DNA of 64,000 nt from Gynurincola endophyticus (GTDB lineage Bacteria; Bacteroidota; Bacteroidia; Chitinophagales; Chitinophagaceae), in NCBI RefSeq assembly GCF_003991195.1, contig NZ_RCWL01000001.1, positions 682,001 to 746,000 of the forward strand, given 5' to 3'. The position numbers were made by a program, and so were the translations under genes. Shown here one piece after another: positions 25,730 through 34,327 of the stretch. Every line of letters starts with the position of its first letter. Position 1 is the stretch's first letter. The notes below the pieces were generated by a model that saw only the letters and a list, made by a program, of their open reading frames with translations, searched no databases and was not told the DNA's origin.

Positions 25730-27805
25730 TTAATTGACCGTATTTCCTTCCTTTCCTGAACCATCCGGATTTACAAACAATAGTTTTCCTTCTGCATCTT
25801 CTGCCATCAATATCATCCCGTTACTTTCAATTCCTTTCATTTTACGGGGAGCCAGATTGGCCACTACCACTACTTGTTTGCCTATGATTTCTTCAGCATT
25901 GTGATGTAAGGCAATACCCGAAACGACCGTTCTTACTTCAAATCCAAGATCAATTTCTAATTTCAGTAACTTGTCAGCTTTGGCTACTTTTTCTGCTGAT
26001 TTAATAGTACCTACGCGTAAATCGATTTTGGCAAAATCATCAAACTGAATGGTATCTTTTAATGCGGGAGAAGTAGGCGCTTCCGCTACCGGCGCAGCAG
26101 CTGGTTTTACCAGTCCTGATTTTAATTTTTCTACCTGTGCCGTGATCTCTGTATCTTCTATTTTACGGAACAATAACTGAGGCTCGCGTAATGAATAGCC
26201 GACGCTTAAAAGTTTAGCCTTTCCTGCATTTTCCCAATCCAGCATTTTATCTACTACCTTCATCATGTATAACATCTTTTGTGCAATAGACGGTAAAAAC
26301 GGGTTGATCAGAATACTCAGGTTGGCCGTTAATTGTAAACAAATATGTAAACAGTTATCTATTAACTTTTGATTCTCCGGTTTCTCTGCTAATGATTTTG
26401 CAACGATCCAGGGTTCTTTGTCCTGCATGTATTTATTTCCTTTTCTCGCCAGGTCAATCACTTCAAACAGGGCATCTCTGAATTTGAACTGTTCAATCAG
26501 CTCAGCTACTCTCTTTGCTGCTGTTTCAAATTCATTCATCATCGTTTTATCCGCATCGTCGGCGATATCGGTATGAAATGCAGGAACTTTACCTCCGCAC
26601 AGTTTGTGCATTAATACAAACGTTCTGTTTACAAAGTTGCCGAAAATAGCTACCAGCTCACTGTTATTCTTGTCCTGAAAATCTTTCCAGGTAAAATCAT
26701 TGTCTTTGGTTTCTGGAGCATTTGAACAAAGTACATAACGTAATGCATCCTGCATATCCGGAAAATCCTGTACATATTCATGTACCCATACCGCCCAGTT
26801 TCTGGAAGTGGATACTTTTTCTCCTTCAATGTTCAAAAACTCATTTGCAGGAACATTATCCGGTAAAACAAAACCACCATGTGCTTTTAACATGGCCGGG
26901 AATATGATACAATGAAATACAATATTGTCTTTTCCTATGAAATGTACCAGTTTCGTATCTTCCTGGCACCAGTAATCTGCCCACTTGTCGGTTAGTTCTT
27001 TTGTAGCGGAAATATATCCGATCGGCGCATCAAACCATACATACAATACCTTTCCGTCAGCACCTTCAATCGGAACTTTTACACCCCAATTGCTATCACG
27101 CGTCATTGCACGTGATTGTAATCCGTTGTCTAACCAACTCTTACATTGGCCTAATACGTTATTCTTCCACTCCGGATGTCCGTTTACAATCCAATCTTTC
27201 AGAAATGCTTCATAATTCTGTAACGGAAAATACCAGTGCCTGGTTTTTTTCTTCACAGGAGTGGCATCACTTAATGTTGAACGCGGATTAATGAGTTGTT
27301 CCGGACTTAAACTTGTTCCACACTTTTCACACTGATCGCCATAGGCATTTTCATTCGCACAAACAGGACAAGTTCCTACTATATATCTGTCTGCTAAAAA
27401 AGTATTGGTTTTTTCATCATAATACTGTTCACTCTCTTTTTCTTCAAACAAACCCTCATCATACAATTTTCTAAAGAATGCTGCAGATGTTTCGTGATGA
27501 ATCTGATTAGAAGTACGTGAATATATATCAAATGAGATACCCATCTGCTCAAAACTTTCTTTGATCAGCGCGTGGTATTTGTCTACAACCTGTTGAGGAG
27601 TAGTACCTTCTTTCATTGCACGGATTGTAATCGGAACGCCATGTTCGTCACTGCCACCAATGAATAGGATATCTTCTTTTTTCGCTCTTTGAAAACGAAC
27701 ATAAATGTCGGCAGGCAGATAACATCCCGCCAGGTGTCCAATATGAACCGGTCCATTCGCATACGGCAAAGCCGCGGTTACCAAATATCTCTTCGGATTT
27801 GTCAT
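25730..27805 (-). CDS. metG: methionyl-tRNA synthetase
   Basis: Charges initiator and elongator tRNA-Met. The 691-aa product has the class I HIGH motif (residues 21-24), a single zinc knuckle with Cys146, Cys149, Cys159 and Cys162, the anticodon-binding helical domain, and a C-terminal OB-fold tRNA-binding (EMAP/Arc1p-like) domain from about 590 ([14 protein letters not shown]). The KMSKS loop reads KVSTS (330-334), keeping the first Lys but with Thr replacing the second. I recall such variants in Bacteroidota MetG, so it is likely functional. A TATTTTTG box on the minus strand (27852-27845) lies 40 bp upstream of the start. Confidence 0.96.
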   Translation of the reverse strand: MTNPKRYLVTAALPYANGPVHIGHLAGCYLPADIYVRFQRAKKEDILFIGGSDEHGVPITIRAMKEGTTPQQVVDKYHALIKESFEQMGISFDIYSRTSNQIHHETSAAFFRKLYDEGLFEEKESEQYYDEKTNTFLADRYIVGTCPVCANENAYGDQCEKCGTSLSPEQLINPRSTLSDATPVKKKTRHWYFPLQNYEAFLKDWIVNGHPEWKNNVLGQCKSWLDNGLQSRAMTRDSNWGVKVPIEGADGKVLYVWFDAPIGYISATKELTDKWADYWCQEDTKLVHFIGKDNIVFHCIIFPAMLKAHGGFVLPDNVPANEFLNIEGEKVSTSRNWAVWVHEYVQDFPDMQDALRYVLCSNAPETKDNDFTWKDFQDKNNSELVAIFGNFVNRTFVLMHKLCGGKVPAFHTDIADDADKTMMNEFETAAKRVAELIEQFKFRDALFEVIDLARKGNKYMQDKEPWIVAKSLAEKPENQKLIDNCLHICLQLTANLSILINPFLPSIAQKMLYMMKVVDKMLDWENAGKAKLLSVGYSLREPQLLFRKIEDTEITAQVEKLKSGLVKPAAAPVAEAPTSPALKDTIQFDDFAKIDLRVGTIKSAEKVAKADKLLKLEIDLGFEVRTVVSGIALHHNAEEIIGKQVVVVANLAPRKMKGIESNGMILMAEDAEGKLLFVNPDGSGKEGNTVN

Positions 27806-28016
27806 TGTTATTCAGTTTGTTGTTGCCCTAATGAGGGGCAGGTGCAAAAATACCGATTTCCGTTAAATTAGAAGAGAAGGCTTTTGGGGAATTAGGAATT
27901 AATAATGAATAATGAAGAATGGGGGGGGGCAGGGCTGCATGATTACCGGCACAACACCACACAAAGCCTTTGAACTATCCTTTCGGATTTCGTAAAAGTT
28001 TGAATAACTTTAGAAT

Positions 28017-29036
28017 ATGAACCGTAAAAAATTTATTAGTGCCTGTTTAACAACAGGTCTGTCTGTACCTTTACTGGGTTTTGAGGCTACGGTAACAGAT
28101 GCGGTGGCAGGTAAGCAACCTAAGTATTTAAAAAAAGGTGACCTGATCGGAATCACTTCTCCCGCAGGTTATTTAATGAAAGAGCGGGTGTTACCTGCAA
28201 TAGAACGCTTACAGGAGTGGGGCTTTAAAGTTAAAATAGGATCAGCTATCGGCCAGCGTGAATATACGTTCGGCGGAACGGATGAGGTACGTACACAAGA
28301 TTTTCAACAAATGTTAGATGACCCCGATATTAAAGCCATTCTGTGTGCAAGGGGTGGATATGGCTTTTCCCGGATCATTGACCGCCTTGATTTCACCAGA
28401 TTTGCGCAGCATCCGAAATGGATTATCGGATTCAGCGATATTACCGTTTTGCACAGCCATCTCAATAAACAGCTGGGCATTGCATCAATACATGCTAAAA
28501 TGTGTAACAGCTTTCCTGAAAACTGGACGGCTGCCACAGGGGTACAAAGAGCTACCATTGACTCGATCAGAAGTGCATTGACAGGCGAAAAAATGGAATA
28601 CCCCGCTCCAAAAACTATTTTTAACCGGCCCGGAACTGCCAAAGGTATCCTCGTAGGTGGTAACCTGAAAATTATAGAATCAATGGGTGGTACGCCCTCT
28701 GACCTCGATACCAAAGGAAAAATTTTGTTTGTGGAAGATGTCAGCGAACCTTTATACAGCATCGACCGCATGTTCTGGAATCTTAAACGTTCGGGAAAAT
28801 TATCAGCACTGGCAGGGCTGATAGTGGGTGGATTTAAAATCAAACCCGACCCGCCTGATGAAATATTCGGAATAGAACTCACAGAAATCGTTACAAATCT
28901 TGTAAAAGAATATAATTATCCGGTATGTTTTGATTTTCCGGTTGGACATCAAGTAGATAACTTTGCGCTCAAATGTGGTATTGAACATGAATTGACCGTT
29001 AACAATGACGGAACCATTTTAAGAGCATTACATTAA
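28017..29036 (+). CDS. LD-carboxypeptidase (peptidase S66), probably exported
   Basis: Serine peptidase of the S66 family, which cleaves the L,D bond between meso-DAP and the terminal D-Ala of murein tetrapeptides. The 339-aa product has an N-terminal segment with basic residues (MNRKKF) and a hydrophobic stretch, suggesting export, although it is not a twin-Arg signal. Core: LCARGGYG, the nucleophile motif WIIGFSDIT, the acidic FVEDV and a late VGHQVDNF containing the catalytic-type His. Followed 10 bp later by a paralogue without a signal. Confidence 0.88.
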   Translation: MNRKKFISACLTTGLSVPLLGFEATVTDAVAGKQPKYLKKGDLIGITSPAGYLMKERVLPAIERLQEWGFKVKIGSAIGQREYTFGGTDEVRTQDFQQMLDDPDIKAILCARGGYGFSRIIDRLDFTRFAQHPKWIIGFSDITVLHSHLNKQLGIASIHAKMCNSFPENWTAATGVQRATIDSIRSALTGEKMEYPAPKTIFNRPGTAKGILVGGNLKIIESMGGTPSDLDTKGKILFVEDVSEPLYSIDRMFWNLKRSGKLSALAGLIVGGFKIKPDPPDEIFGIELTEIVTNLVKEYNYPVCFDFPVGHQVDNFALKCGIEHELTVNNDGTILRALH

Positions 29037-29046
29037 ATTAATAAGT

Positions 29047-29952
29047 ATGATTACTGTTCCTAAGAACATCAAACCAGGTGATAAAATCGGAATTGTTTGC
29101 CCGGCAGGATACATGGAATACACACGTATCGAAGCGTGTAAAAAACAACTGGAAGAATGGGGGTTTGAAGTAGTGGTGGGGAAAACCGTTGGCAGCAGTT
29201 CGGAAACCTATTTTTCAGGAACAGACGAAGAACGGTTAGAAGATCTGCAACAAATGATGGATGATTCATCAATCAAAGCCATTGTATGCGGAAGAGGCGG
29301 ATACGGAACAGTCAGAATCGTAGACCAGATCAGTTTTAAGAAATTTAAAAAACGCCCTAAATGGATCGTGGGTTATAGTGATATTACTATTTTACTCAAT
29401 CACCTGTTGGCAAAACACAAAATAGCCAGTATTCATGGGCCAATGGCCGGAGCCTTTAATAACGGCGAAGAAGGAAAACCATTTAACGACAGTTTACTGG
29501 GAGCCTTAACCGGTAAAAGAAGCAATTACGTGGTTGAACCGCATCCTTACAATAAAAAAGGAGTTTGCGTTGGTGAACTAACAGGCGGTAACCTCTCGCT
29601 GCTTGTCAATACAATCGGCACTAAAAGTGAAGTGAAAACGAAAAATAAAATACTTTTTATTGAAGAAGTAGGAGAGCTCAAGTATACAATCGACAGAATG
29701 TTCTGGCAACTGAAACGTGCCGGTAAATTCGACGATCTGTCGGGTTTGATCATAGGTGGTTTTAGTGAAACCAGAGATACGGTTCGCCCTTACGGAAAAG
29801 ATGTAATTGATATTATTCATGAAATAGTAAAAGACTATCCGTATCCGATCTGTTACGGGTTTCCCGTAAGCCATGAAAAAGATAATGTTGCCTTACGCAT
29901 CGGAATGGGGCACCGTTTACGGGTAGGAAGCAATAAAGTGATTCTGGATTAA
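29047..29952 (+). CDS. LD-carboxypeptidase (peptidase S66), cytoplasmic
   Basis: 301-aa S66 peptidase equivalent to E. coli LdcA, which trims imported murein tetrapeptides for recycling. Seen: VCGRGGYG, nucleophile motif WIVGYSDIT, acidic LFIEEV and late VSHEKDNV with His. No signal peptide. It aligns along its length with the preceding product, so the two are tandem duplicates adapted to different compartments (inference). Ends at a strong terminator. Confidence 0.9.
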   Translation: MITVPKNIKPGDKIGIVCPAGYMEYTRIEACKKQLEEWGFEVVVGKTVGSSSETYFSGTDEERLEDLQQMMDDSSIKAIVCGRGGYGTVRIVDQISFKKFKKRPKWIVGYSDITILLNHLLAKHKIASIHGPMAGAFNNGEEGKPFNDSLLGALTGKRSNYVVEPHPYNKKGVCVGELTGGNLSLLVNTIGTKSEVKTKNKILFIEEVGELKYTIDRMFWQLKRAGKFDDLSGLIIGGFSETRDTVRPYGKDVIDIIHEIVKDYPYPICYGFPVSHEKDNVALRIGMGHRLRVGSNKVILD

Positions 29953-30029
29953 AATATTCCCCCTTCTTAAAAGATACGAAAAAAGAATTAGTTTTACGAA
30001 TATGTATTAACGTTATATATAAAATCTTG

Positions 30030-30056
30030 AAACCTCTTCACGCGAAGAGGTTTTTT
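30030..30056 (+). terminator. intrinsic terminator after the LD-carboxypeptidase pair
   Basis: 10-bp stem AAACCTCTTC / GAAGAGGTTT, loop ACGC (30040-30043), T run through 30056. Confidence 0.85.
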
Positions 30057-30166
30057 GTACCTCTAACCTCAACTCCGGATGAATTCGCTTGATAATCAAC
30101 ACTTCACCTGATCTTCAATACGATCATAAATTCTTAATAAGATAAATTTATCAAAGACGTATCTTT

Positions 30167-30181
30167 ATAGATAAAATCTAT
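30167..30181 (+). promoter_or_regulatory. OxyR-type operator half (ATAG-N7-CTAT) before oxyR
   Basis: ATAGATAAAATCTAT fits ATAGnTnnnAnCTAT, the dimer site defined for E. coli OxyR, at every fixed position. It ends 4 bp before the oxyR ATG and follows a possible -7-like TATCTTTA (30160-30167). A separate palindrome GATAAATTTATC lies at 30141-30152. The second half-site expected at 22-bp spacing is not present. Confidence 0.45.
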
Positions 30182-30185
30182 TGAA

Positions 30186-31136
30186 ATGACCTTTATTCAA
30201 CTCGAATACATTGTGGCGGTGGATACCTACAGGCATTTTGCAGAGGCGGCAAACAGATGTTTTGTTACGCAGCCGACATTGAGCATGCAAATTCAAAAGC
30301 TGGAAGATGAGTTGAAGGTGAAGATTTTTGATCGCTCGAAACAACCGGTCATGCCCACTGAAATAGGAAAGACTATTATTGAACAGGCACGTACCTTATT
30401 AGCCGATAAAGAAAGATTGTTTGAAACGGTAAATGAACATAAAGGCATTTTATCAGGTGAGTTGAAAATTGGTATTATCCCTACGCTGGCTCCCTATCTG
30501 CTCCCATTGTTTATTCAACGTTTTAATAAGAGTTATCCGAATGTAAAACTGATCGTTCAGGAAGGAATTACCACACAGATTATTCAGCTGCTGAAAGAAG
30601 GTGTACTGGATGCCGGAGTGGTAGTTACACCTTTAAATGAAAAAGGAATTTCAGAACATGTTTTGTTCTATGAAGAACTGTTGGTATATGCTTCTAAGTC
30701 TAATCAGACCTATAAAAAAAATTATGTTCTGGCAAAGGATATTGATCCGAATGAGCTTTGGTTGTTAGAAGAAGGGCATTGTTTCCGGTCGCAGATCATG
30801 AATCTCTGCGAACTGCGAAAAGATTCATTGATTAAAGAACAATTTGAGTACCGTGCTGGTAGTATCGAAGCTTTACGCAGAATGGTCGAACTCAATGAAG
30901 GCATCACTATTCTGCCTGAATTGTCGGTAGAAGATATGGACCCTAAACGTAAAAAAATGATCCGGCCTTTTAAAAAACCGCAACCCATGCGTGAAGTTTC
31001 TATTATTACACACCGCGACTTTGTTAAAAAAAGAATGATAGAAGCATTAGCCTCTACCATTCTGCAATCTGTTCCCGAAAAAGTATTGAGTAATTCTAAA
31101 AATAATATTGTTAAAATCAAAGAAGTGGAAAGCTGA
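30186..31136 (+). CDS. oxyR: hydrogen-peroxide-responsive LysR regulator OxyR
   Basis: 316-aa LysR-type transcription factor. The N-terminal winged HTH (about 1-60) contains HFAEAANRCFVTQPTLSMQI; the effector domain follows. Two cysteines in GHCFRSQIMNLC are at residues 199 and 208, the same spacing and numbering as the peroxide-sensing disulfide of E. coli OxyR, so the assignment is strong. No catalase, Dps or ahpC gene is adjacent; targets must lie elsewhere. An OxyR-like site overlaps the region just upstream of its own start. Confidence 0.92.
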   Translation: MTFIQLEYIVAVDTYRHFAEAANRCFVTQPTLSMQIQKLEDELKVKIFDRSKQPVMPTEIGKTIIEQARTLLADKERLFETVNEHKGILSGELKIGIIPTLAPYLLPLFIQRFNKSYPNVKLIVQEGITTQIIQLLKEGVLDAGVVVTPLNEKGISEHVLFYEELLVYASKSNQTYKKNYVLAKDIDPNELWLLEEGHCFRSQIMNLCELRKDSLIKEQFEYRAGSIEALRRMVELNEGITILPELSVEDMDPKRKKMIRPFKKPQPMREVSIITHRDFVKKRMIEALASTILQSVPEKVLSNSKNNIVKIKEVES

Positions 31137-31139
31137 TTT

Positions 31140-31158
31140 TTAACCATTAAGAATTAAG
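31140..31158. repeat. degenerate terminal-repeat copy (TTAACCATTAAGAATTAAG)
   Basis: Matches, with one base missing, the 20-bp outer arm of the nested palindrome at 45402-45513. It lies directly after the oxyR stop and suggests a dispersed intergenic repeat family. Confidence 0.5.
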
Positions 31159-31198
31159 AAGCTCCTGCCGCTTCGCTTTGTATCATTCTATCTGTTAA

Positions 31199-31401
31199 TT
31201 GCAATTAAAACAGGAAGAAGATGAAGTTGAAAAGCGAATCAAGTGCTGTCTTCCGCGCTGTTTTACCTTCATACCTTCATTCTCTTCATGTTTCTCATTA
31301 CAATTTAAACAGGAAGGTAATGAAGCTGAAAAGCCAATGAAGTGCTGTTTTCTGCGCTGCTTTACCTTCATACCTTCATTCTCTTCATGTTTCCCATTTA
31401 A
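31199..31401. repeat. two tandem 99-bp imperfect direct repeats
   Basis: Two adjacent copies with 99-bp period, easily seen from the shared block ACCTTCATACCTTCATTC starting at 31265 and 31364; the copies differ at about 10-15 positions. Because 99 is a multiple of three, ORFs stay open on both strands through both copies. The minus-strand reading gives two 33-residue repeats with HEENEGMKVKQR and a Cys-x-x-Cys-like tail, but there is no start context or homology to support a gene. I treat it as repeat DNA in the gap between oxyR and the hydrolase. Confidence 0.8.
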
Positions 31402-31458
31402 CATTTCAAACATAGGACGAATTTAGAATTTAAGCTGTTTTGCCGTTGAGAGCTAACC

Positions 31459-32163
31459 TTATAAATCTTTTATCGATTTTATCGCCATCGTATTACGCGC
31501 ACCCGATGCTACCCAGTCAGGTATCTTCATCTTTTCATCTATCACTACTACCGGTGCTATTACTTCTTTCAGATAATCTTCCGTTGCGAATTTATAATTC
31601 AGCATTCTTTTTAACGGGTAGATAGGTAACGCAATAAAGTCTTTGTAATGAGCGATCGGATGTTCCAATACAACAGCTTTTACATCTTTTTTGGTTGCTA
31701 CATAGGCTGCTACCGCACTACCCAGTTCGTTACCATACAAAATAATATCTTTGGGTTCATAGCGTGCACGGGCAAATGTATAAGCGGTGAGCGCTCTGAA
31801 ATATACACTGTCTTCTGTGAAAGAACCTTTACTGGTACCGTATCCGGGATAATCCATCGCAATTACTTCATATCCTTCGTCCGGAATATTTTCAAAACGT
31901 TGTTTTTGTGACCATACGTTTCCTTTTCTGCTGCCAAAGTAAAGTACCACTCCTTTCGGGGAGTCTTTAGGAAGTACCTGTAACAGGTGCATTCCTGATT
32001 GCTGATTTATGGGAATATCTATATTCCTCCATTCATGTTTTAATGTGTACGCTACTTTTTCATTATTGGGCTTGAATATCCATTTCTCATGGAAATGATA
32101 AATCAAAATTCCCCCTAAACAATATACTATAATGAGTACCTGAATAATTGCTTTTCTGCTCAT
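31459..32163 (-). CDS. alpha/beta-hydrolase-fold protein with Glu at the nucleophile position
   Basis: 234-aa protein with one N-terminal membrane segment (about 5-22) and an alpha/beta-hydrolase domain close to the BEM46/YfhR group: GVVLYFG strand, MDYPGYGTSKG, and an elbow YGNELGSA. The normal elbow is GxSxG; here it is G144-N-E146-L-G148, so the catalytic Ser is replaced by Glu (the minus-strand codon is GAA). The C-terminal part with the expected catalytic Asp/His is short and contains VVVIDEKMKIPDW but no clear His motif. It is probably not a classical esterase. Single gene downstream of kup on the same strand, 25 bp apart, so perhaps co-transcribed. Confidence 0.78.
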   Translation of the reverse strand: MSRKAIIQVLIIVYCLGGILIYHFHEKWIFKPNNEKVAYTLKHEWRNIDIPINQQSGMHLLQVLPKDSPKGVVLYFGSRKGNVWSQKQRFENIPDEGYEVIAMDYPGYGTSKGSFTEDSVYFRALTAYTFARARYEPKDIILYGNELGSAVAAYVATKKDVKAVVLEHPIAHYKDFIALPIYPLKRMLNYKFATEDYLKEVIAPVVVIDEKMKIPDWVASGARNTMAIKSIKDL

Positions 32164-32188
32164 GATCGTTCTTTAATCAGCTGCAAAG

Positions 32189-34198
32189 CTAGTGATTCAA
32201 ATCTACTCTTTTCATATTCAATTTGGCAATAGGCTTTACGATCAGCGGAAATTTCTCAATAATAACCGAACTGGCTTCGAGTCCGAAGGCTTTTTCTTCT
32301 GTTAAGCTGAAGTGTTTTAGCCAGAAAAATGATTTCATAATCACCTGTTCGGAGAGTGGCAGTTCATTTTCCTGACTGAGAAACTTCTCTGAAACGATAA
32401 ACTGGAAGTCTCCCGGAACATTATTTTTCTCCAGGCTATCGTAACGGCTGGTGATATTTACCTCTTTTTTGTCTACCAGGTCAGCCACTACCTGTTTGAA
32501 CATCACATATATTCTGGGTTGAATTCTGAACCCGAGGCGGAACTCTACCCTGATGATTTTATTCGGAACAATCTGTTCTACGGTGTATTCGCAGGAATAC
32601 GGGTCGTCGAGTGTATCAACGTGTATTAACCAATAAATATCGGCTCGTTTCGGTTTGCGGTTTAATATGGAGTAAACGATTTTATGCTCCACTTCTTTGT
32701 GATTGTTAGCCGATGTTAAATATACGAGGTGGGTAGCGTATTTAGGCACTGAATTGTCCTGACTAAGTTCTTGTATTTGCGGAATATAGTTTTCAAGGCG
32801 TACAAACTCAACATACCTGTTTTTGATTTTTCTGCTTCTGTACCAGATATACATAATACCAAAAAACATACAGGCCACCAGAAAGGTAAAATAACCGCCT
32901 TTTTCAAATTTTTGCATCAATGCAATGAAGTAGGTAATTTCTATCACCAGAAAACCCACCAGGAAACAGTAGATCAACCAGGGTTTTACTCTTTTTAGAA
33001 CAAGGAAGTTGGCAAAGAGTATGGTGGTCGAGATCATCGTCAGGATGATGGCCAGCCCATAAGCGGCTTCCATGGCATTGGATGTTTTGAAATATAATAC
33101 TACAGCAACACATCCCAGGTACATCATAACGTTGAGGTTCGGAATAAACAGTTGTCCTTTTTCTTCTGAAGGATACCTGATTTTCATTTTGGGCCACAGA
33201 TTTAAACGCATCGCCTCACTGATCAATGTAAAAGAGCCTGAAATCATGGCCTGGCTCGCAATGATGGCGGCTGTTGTAGCAATAATTACCCCGGCGAGCA
33301 TAAACCAGTCGGGCATCAGATCATAGAATGCGTGTATTTCATTCGCCGTTCTGAAAGTGTTAGAAATAGTGGCTCCTTCATAATTTTTCAGTAGGGCACT
33401 TCCTTGTCCGATATAATTTAGTAGTAAGGTTGACTTTACAAAAATCCAGGTAATGCGGATATTCTTTTTTCCGCAGTGTCCAAGGTCGCTGTACAAAGCC
33501 TCAGCACCGGTGGTACAGAGAAACACTGCACCCAAAATCCAGATAGCCTGTGGATATTGGTTCAGAAAGCGGAGCCCCTCGAAAGGGTTAAAAGCTCTCA
33601 GGATACTGGGGTCGTCTAAAAGATGTATTGCTCCTAAAATACCCAGCAGCGAAAACCACAAAAACATGATCGGGCCAAAAAGTTTACCGATCGATCCGGT
33701 TCCGAACTGTTGCATCAGGAAAAAAATCGACAAAATACCCAGTACGATATAAATCAGGTAAGGTTGCAGATAAGCGAATGAACTGACTTTGGTTAAACCC
33801 TCTACTGCCGAAGTAATGGAAATCGGAGGGGTAATAATACCGTCGGCCAGCAAGGTGGCACCACCGATCATAGCCGGAATGACCAGCCACTTCCTTCGCC
33901 GGTGTACCAGTGCGTACAAAGAGAAAGTGCCTCCTTCGCCCTTATTATCTGCCCGCAGTACCAGTAAAACATACTTCAGGGTAGTTTGTAGGGTGATTGT
34001 CCAGATAATACACGACAAACTGCCGATAATCAGCGCTTCGGTAATAGTTCTGTCGCTGATAATGGCATTAAAAACATACAAAGGGGACGTGCCGATATCT
34101 CCGTAAATGATCCCTAAAGCGATCAAAAGGCCGGCGGCTGTGATTTTGCTATTATTATTGTTCACTTGAATTGCTTGAAAGTGTGTTTCTCGGGCCAA
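32189..34198 (-). CDS. kup: KUP/HAK-family potassium transporter
   Basis: Inner-membrane K+ uptake protein of about 12 helices. The 669-aa product has the family signature GIIYGDIGTSPLYV near the N-terminus, GGTFSLYALV after the second helix, TGAEALYSDLGH and a C-terminal cytoplasmic domain of about 200 residues. The frame has no ATG near the start: TTG at 34198 or GTG at 34165 (giving MNNNNSKITAAG) are the candidates. A TACATTTG box on the minus strand overlaps the TTG, which would favour the GTG; I keep the longer form as the outer limit. Confidence 0.9.
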   Translation of the reverse strand: MARETHFQAIQVNNNNSKITAAGLLIALGIIYGDIGTSPLYVFNAIISDRTITEALIIGSLSCIIWTITLQTTLKYVLLVLRADNKGEGGTFSLYALVHRRRKWLVIPAMIGGATLLADGIITPPISITSAVEGLTKVSSFAYLQPYLIYIVLGILSIFFLMQQFGTGSIGKLFGPIMFLWFSLLGILGAIHLLDDPSILRAFNPFEGLRFLNQYPQAIWILGAVFLCTTGAEALYSDLGHCGKKNIRITWIFVKSTLLLNYIGQGSALLKNYEGATISNTFRTANEIHAFYDLMPDWFMLAGVIIATTAAIIASQAMISGSFTLISEAMRLNLWPKMKIRYPSEEKGQLFIPNLNVMMYLGCVAVVLYFKTSNAMEAAYGLAIILTMISTTILFANFLVLKRVKPWLIYCFLVGFLVIEITYFIALMQKFEKGGYFTFLVACMFFGIMYIWYRSRKIKNRYVEFVRLENYIPQIQELSQDNSVPKYATHLVYLTSANNHKEVEHKIVYSILNRKPKRADIYWLIHVDTLDDPYSCEYTVEQIVPNKIIRVEFRLGFRIQPRIYVMFKQVVADLVDKKEVNITSRYDSLEKNNVPGDFQFIVSEKFLSQENELPLSEQVIMKSFFWLKHFSLTEEKAFGLEASSVIIEKFPLIVKPIAKLNMKRVDLNH

Positions 34199-34327
34199 AT
34201 GTATAAATATTTATGAAAATTAAATATTGTAAATACTATGCCTCAAAGCTTACAAAAAACTTAAATTTTTGACCGGAACTTGGGTTCACTTTCTACATTT
34301 TGTAAATTGTGGTATAAATAATCAACC

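Noticed and set aside
27921-27929. run of nine G upstream of the LD-carboxypeptidase gene
   Set aside because: Could be a slippage or phase-variable tract, but it lies outside any gene and far from a recognisable promoter spacer; a sequencing artefact is as likely.
31195-31413. 72-aa minus-strand and 75-aa plus-strand ORFs across the tandem repeats
   Set aside because: Both strands are open only because the repeat period is 99 bp; no start context or family; repeat DNA explains them.
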